Shown here one piece after another: positions 60,850 through 64,000 of a DNA stretch of 64,000 nucleotides (its first letter is position 1; every line of letters starts with the position of its first letter). The DNA is from Arbacia lixula (Eukaryota; Echinodermata; Echinoidea; Arbacioida; Arbaciidae). The notes beneath the pieces were generated by a model, which was not told the origin of the DNA, ran no database searches, and saw only the letters and a program-made list of their open reading frames with translations. The DNA lies in NCBI GenBank assembly GCA_963669155.1, contig OZ022577.1:25513865-25577864 (forward strand). Direction: 5' to 3'. The translations under genes were made by a program, and so were the position numbers.

Positions 60850-61664
60850 TACCGTAAATTTCGGCGTACAAGACGCAACGGCGGATAAGACGCATCCCGA
60901 CTTTGAGCACGCAATTTGAAAAAAAAAAAAAAATCGGGTCCGTATAAAGTTTCAACACATATACACATGTATGGGACTATATATACAGTCAACAACAAAA
61001 TAAATGGCTTTGATAGCCTGACACAATTGATGTACCAGTAATACGATCTCAATCACATCACCAGCATACTTAACCCGAACTAAAAAAGCCCCAGGAGTAG
61101 TATTTGTCCGCGAGACAACTCAAAGAAACCGCTGATCAAATGGCTTAAACTAGAAAACTCCGTTTGATGGAGACTGATGGAGATTGATGCTATTATCAGC
61201 TCTGGCCACAAGCTGGCGCTAGTACACAAAGATCGTTCTTTGTCATAGAGTGTCCCAATGTAGCTCTATGTTCTTTGTGTACTAGCGCCAGCTTGTGGCC
61301 AGAGCTGATAACAGAATCACAGAATCAATCGCAGTCTCCATCAAACGGAGTTTTCTAGTTTAAGCCTTTTGATCAGCGGTTTCTTTCACTTGTCTCGCGG
61401 ACAAATACTACTCCTGGGGATTTTTTAGTTCCAGTTAAGTATGCTGGTGATGTGATTGAGATCGTATTACCGGTACAACAATTGTATCGGGCTATCAAAG
61501 CCATCCACTTTTTTTAATGTCACACAATGCATAGTCCCATACAGGTGTATACGTGTTGGTTTGAAAGACCTGATTTTTGCTAACGCCGTGTATAAGACGC
61601 ACCTGGACTTTGGCGTGATTTTCAAGGGAAGAAACATGCGTCTTATACACCGAAAAATACGGTA
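60850..61664. mobile_element. 815-bp fold-back element inside the (TAG)n tract
   Basis: Ends TACCGTAAATTTCGGCGTA and the inverse ACCGAAAAATACGGTA. Both terminal regions carry AAGACGCA or TGCGTCTT. The arms pair over nearly the whole length; for example ACTAGAAAACTCCGTTTGAT and its complement are at about 61150 and 61335, and GCGCTAGTACACAAAGA pairs near the centre. No transposase is present. Non-autonomous; superfamily not assigned. Confidence 0.85.
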
Positions 61665-61686
61665 GTTGTAGTGGTATTAGTTGTAA

Positions 61687-61758
<72 letters not shown>

Positions 61759-61813
61759 CAGTAGTAATAGTCGTAGTAGTAGTAGCAGTAGCAGTAGTAA
61801 TAGTAATAGTAGG
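61665..61813. repeat. (TAG)n microsatellite, right part
   Basis: More than twenty TAG units, the continuation of the tract at 60683-60849. The poly-Leu open frame on the complement is an artefact. Confidence 0.92.
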
Positions 61814-62049
61814 TGTTCAAAAAAAACAATCACAACTTTTATCAAGCTGAACTTGATACATCATGAAGTCAAAGATTATCACATTTTTTTCAAACTGTTT
61901 TGTTTTTACATTTCAATTAATTGTTACATTTTTAGATCCATATTTGTCAAAATATAGATCTCATTAGATATTCACTGCATTATTACAAGAAAAGTAATGG
62001 ATCAAATGTCACAAACCTTGCTTCTAGAACATTTGATATTGCTTGACCT

Positions 62050-62554
62050 AGAGGGATAGTTCACCCTGAAATTAAGTTGGTGTCAGTAAAAGCAGACACA
62101 TGAAAGAAATATGTTACTGAAGGTTTGATGAAAATCTGTCAAAGGATAAGAAAGTTATGATATTGTACATTTTTTATTTTGTGACGTTACTCGCGAGGTA
62201 CTCTCCCATATGTTGTGTACAGGGTTTTTTTTTTAAATGTCCATTTTCTCAAAAAGATATGCATACTTTTACCTGTGCATTTCATACATTATTAGATTCC
62301 AGTTTTTATACACATACCTCTATGGAAAAAAAAAGATTCCGTTTTCAAAAACAGAAAAAAGAATAATTTATCGAATCGTACAGCACACAACATATTGGAG
62401 AGCACCTTACATGTGACATCAAAAAATCTAAATTTCAAGAGATAATAATTTTTGTAATCCTTTAATGGATTCTTGTCAAACCTGCACTATTGTGCTTCTT
62501 TGATATTTCTGTTTTTATTGAAACCAACTTAATTTCAGGGTGAACTATCCCTTT
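62050..62554. repeat. Fold-back MITE (AGGGATAGTTCACCCTGAAA ends)
   Basis: The left end AGGGATAGTTCACCCTGAAA with TTAAGTTGGT and the right end ACCAACTTAATTTCAGGGTG with AACTATCCCTTTAA are exact inverted repeats of about 30 bases. The interior contains TTTGTGACGTTACTCGCGAG and a CATATGTTGTGTAC segment with an inverted partner (ACACAACATATT). Related to 47445-47905. Confidence 0.82.
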
Positions 62555-63584
62555 AATGATGTGTCAATTCAAGCTTGATTTGAGTTGTACCTTATTTTTA
62601 AAGCTTTTCCAAAAGTGTCAGAATGTTTTTTTGACACCTAGTATTAACGAAAATGATAGTGTAAGTTTTTATATGTCATCTCACATCACTTTCATTATAA
62701 ATTCATATTTCAAGTACTGCTACATAAAATTATTATAGTGGCATGAACAAAAATTTGTTCCTGTCAAGACATCTCGGTGACTGAGTAGGAAATGCAGCAC
62801 TTCCTGTGAAGGTTCAAAGATGATGGCATGAGCACATGCACATTTTAAAACCAATTCTGACATGGGGGGAAGGGGGGGGGGATCAGTTAATGACACCCCC
62901 CCCCCCCCCCCACCCCAAGTCAAAACCTGCTCTCATAAAGCCCAGTCAGAATAGAGTTACTGTAACTGTTCTTCATCATGGTGACTCTCATTCAGACCTC
63001 AGTAGAAATACAGTGGGTTGCCTGTGTGGTGGTGTGCATCAAGTGAGAGGGTCTTTTTCAGCAGTGTGTGGAAATGTTCCGGTTAGGAACCAAATATCTT
63101 GGTACTGGAACCAGGCAGTTTTTCATTCGTGTTCGCTATGCGAGAAGTGTTAAACCGGATAAGGCAACAGCAAAGGTATAAATATTTTTTTAATGCGATT
63201 AGAATTTTAAATAATTTGTGATTTTTCAGAATGTGAATGTACAGTATTGTGGAGATTGTTAGCCCGGGGTTTTCTCGACAGCTTATGAATATTTATGAGT
63301 GTATATCTTGCACATCTGCTCTTAACTACTTCGCATCAATGTCACTCGCCCGTCGGGCATTATCTGATTGGTCTAGGCATCTCGGCCTCGTGAGCTAACA
63401 CAGCATTTCCTTAGCCCAGTACTATTTTTCGTTTCTGTTCTCACTGGCGCTCTTAGCCCCGGACTCTTTGGCATGGCCCTGCAATTGCGGGGCTAACCCT
63501 GCTTTTTTGCAGGGCCAAATAATCCCATATTATTGGTGGGGCTAGCCCACTTTGGTAAAAAACAATGTGAACAGAAAGTGGTCT
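62555..63584. other. Dicer intron 6, unassigned DNA
   Basis: Contains G- and C-runs at about 62865-62881 and 62897-62911. A plus-strand stretch at 63049-63170 is open between an AG and a GTATAA but does not resemble any Dicer segment, so I do not call it an exon. Confidence 0.4.
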
Positions 63585-63655
63585 AAGCTTAGCCCCATAC
63601 TATAGGTGGGGCTAAGGCCCCCCTTAGCCCCACCTATAGTACGGGGCTAAGGAAT
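63585..63655. repeat. Palindrome of TTAGCCCC / GGGGCTAA
   Basis: CTTAGCCCCATACTATAGGT then GGGGCTAAGG is followed at once by the inverse CCTTAGCCCCACCTATAGTA then CGGGGCTAAG. Related GGGGCTA fragments occur upstream from about 63260, so the palindrome may be the end of a larger repeat. Confidence 0.8.
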
Positions 63656-63691
63656 TTTTTTCCAGTGTAAAAAGCATATAAGCATTCCGAC

Positions 63692-63906
63692 ATTGCGCAA
63701 TCCCATGTCCACGAAAGATTTAGCAGCCTGACATTGCGCAATCCCATGTTCACCAAACATTTAGCAGACATTGCGCAATCCAATGTCCATAACAGATTTA
63801 GCAGCCTGACATTGCGCAATCCCATCTTCTCATCGCTCTGAGCAGCCTGATATTGCGCAATCATTGAATCGCTGCCTGAATGTTTGTGTTTGAGGTATTG
63901 CGCAAT
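63692..63906. promoter_or_regulatory. Six ATTGCGCAAT palindromes in a ~41-bp tandem repeat
   Basis: Exact 10-base palindromes lie at 63692, 63733, 63770, 63811, 63852 and 63897 (first base). ATTGCGCAAT is the optimal symmetrical binding site of C/EBP-family bZIP factors. The flanking unit (AGCAGCCTGAC...CCCATGTCCA) is repeated but diverging, while the palindrome is unchanged in all six. Function is inferred from the motif only. Confidence 0.6.
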
Positions 63907-64000
63907 GGTTCATCACTATGACTTTGTGTTTTCAGTAATCACGCACACATGCTTTGTGGCACTTTGATAGCGATGCTGTCTCGTCACAGTAGCCCTGTTC

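Noticed and set aside
61495..61845. Poly-Leu frame (and a poly-Thr frame at 60638-60958)
   Set aside because: Both are translations of the (TAG)n microsatellite.
63049..63175. Possible seventh Dicer exon (open stretch after TTTTCAG)
   Set aside because: The translation does not resemble the DUF283 region or the linker that should follow ...YQEFER in any frame, and the putative donor is weak. More likely intron.

Overview
The window is animal genomic DNA: AT-rich, with long introns, many simple repeats, fold-back transposons and one 200-base assembly gap (43250-43449). Two spliced nuclear genes can be read by joining exons at canonical GT/AG sites. A metazoan-type Dicer with large introns, (TC)n microsatellites, Tc1/mariner elements and many MITEs suggests an invertebrate deuterostome, most likely an echinoderm such as a sea urchin. 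That placement is inference; a mollusc or cephalochordate is not excluded.

Left and centre (about 1-53640, minus strand): NDUFAF5, the mitochondrial complex I assembly factor (an AdoMet-fold arginine hydroxylase). Eight coding exons can be joined in frame over about 47 kb: 53608-52946, 52073-52033, 48230-48167, 45346-45299, 33654-33548, 18238-18199, 6293-6183 and 6011-5925. The last part of the protein is not seen and should lie beyond the left edge. Its introns hold two nearly identical 1.7-kb Tc1-like transposons, each abutting a splice site and each killed by a different single Trp-to-stop change. They also hold four copies of a TA-flanked fold-back MITE family (one of the four is in Dicer), other fold-back elements, two LINE 3' fragments, and a 3-kb array of a 157-bp repeat rich in TGACCT half-sites.

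Middle (53641-55956): the 2.3-kb interval between the divergent genes. It contains two G16-17 runs, an inverted repeat and a small MITE; both genes appear to begin with non-coding 5' exons that I cannot place.

Right (55957-64000, plus strand): the 5' part of a Dicer gene. Six coding exons give 626 residues covering Hel1, Hel2i and Hel2; the DUF283, PAZ, RNase III and dsRBD regions lie beyond the right edge. The reading frame is open and the splice sites are canonical, but the ATPase motifs are altered: the Walker A Lys is Asn, DECH is NESH and motif VI QxxGRxR is QSKSKAR. This is the most interesting observation in the window. It suggests a Dicer whose helicase no longer hydrolyses ATP, comparable to the degenerate helicase of Drosophila Dicer-1. 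Exon 6 of this gene is preceded by two decayed copies of its own acceptor and first codons, each leading to an in-frame stop. Downstream introns carry an 815-bp fold-back element and a cluster of six ATTGCGCAAT palindromes.
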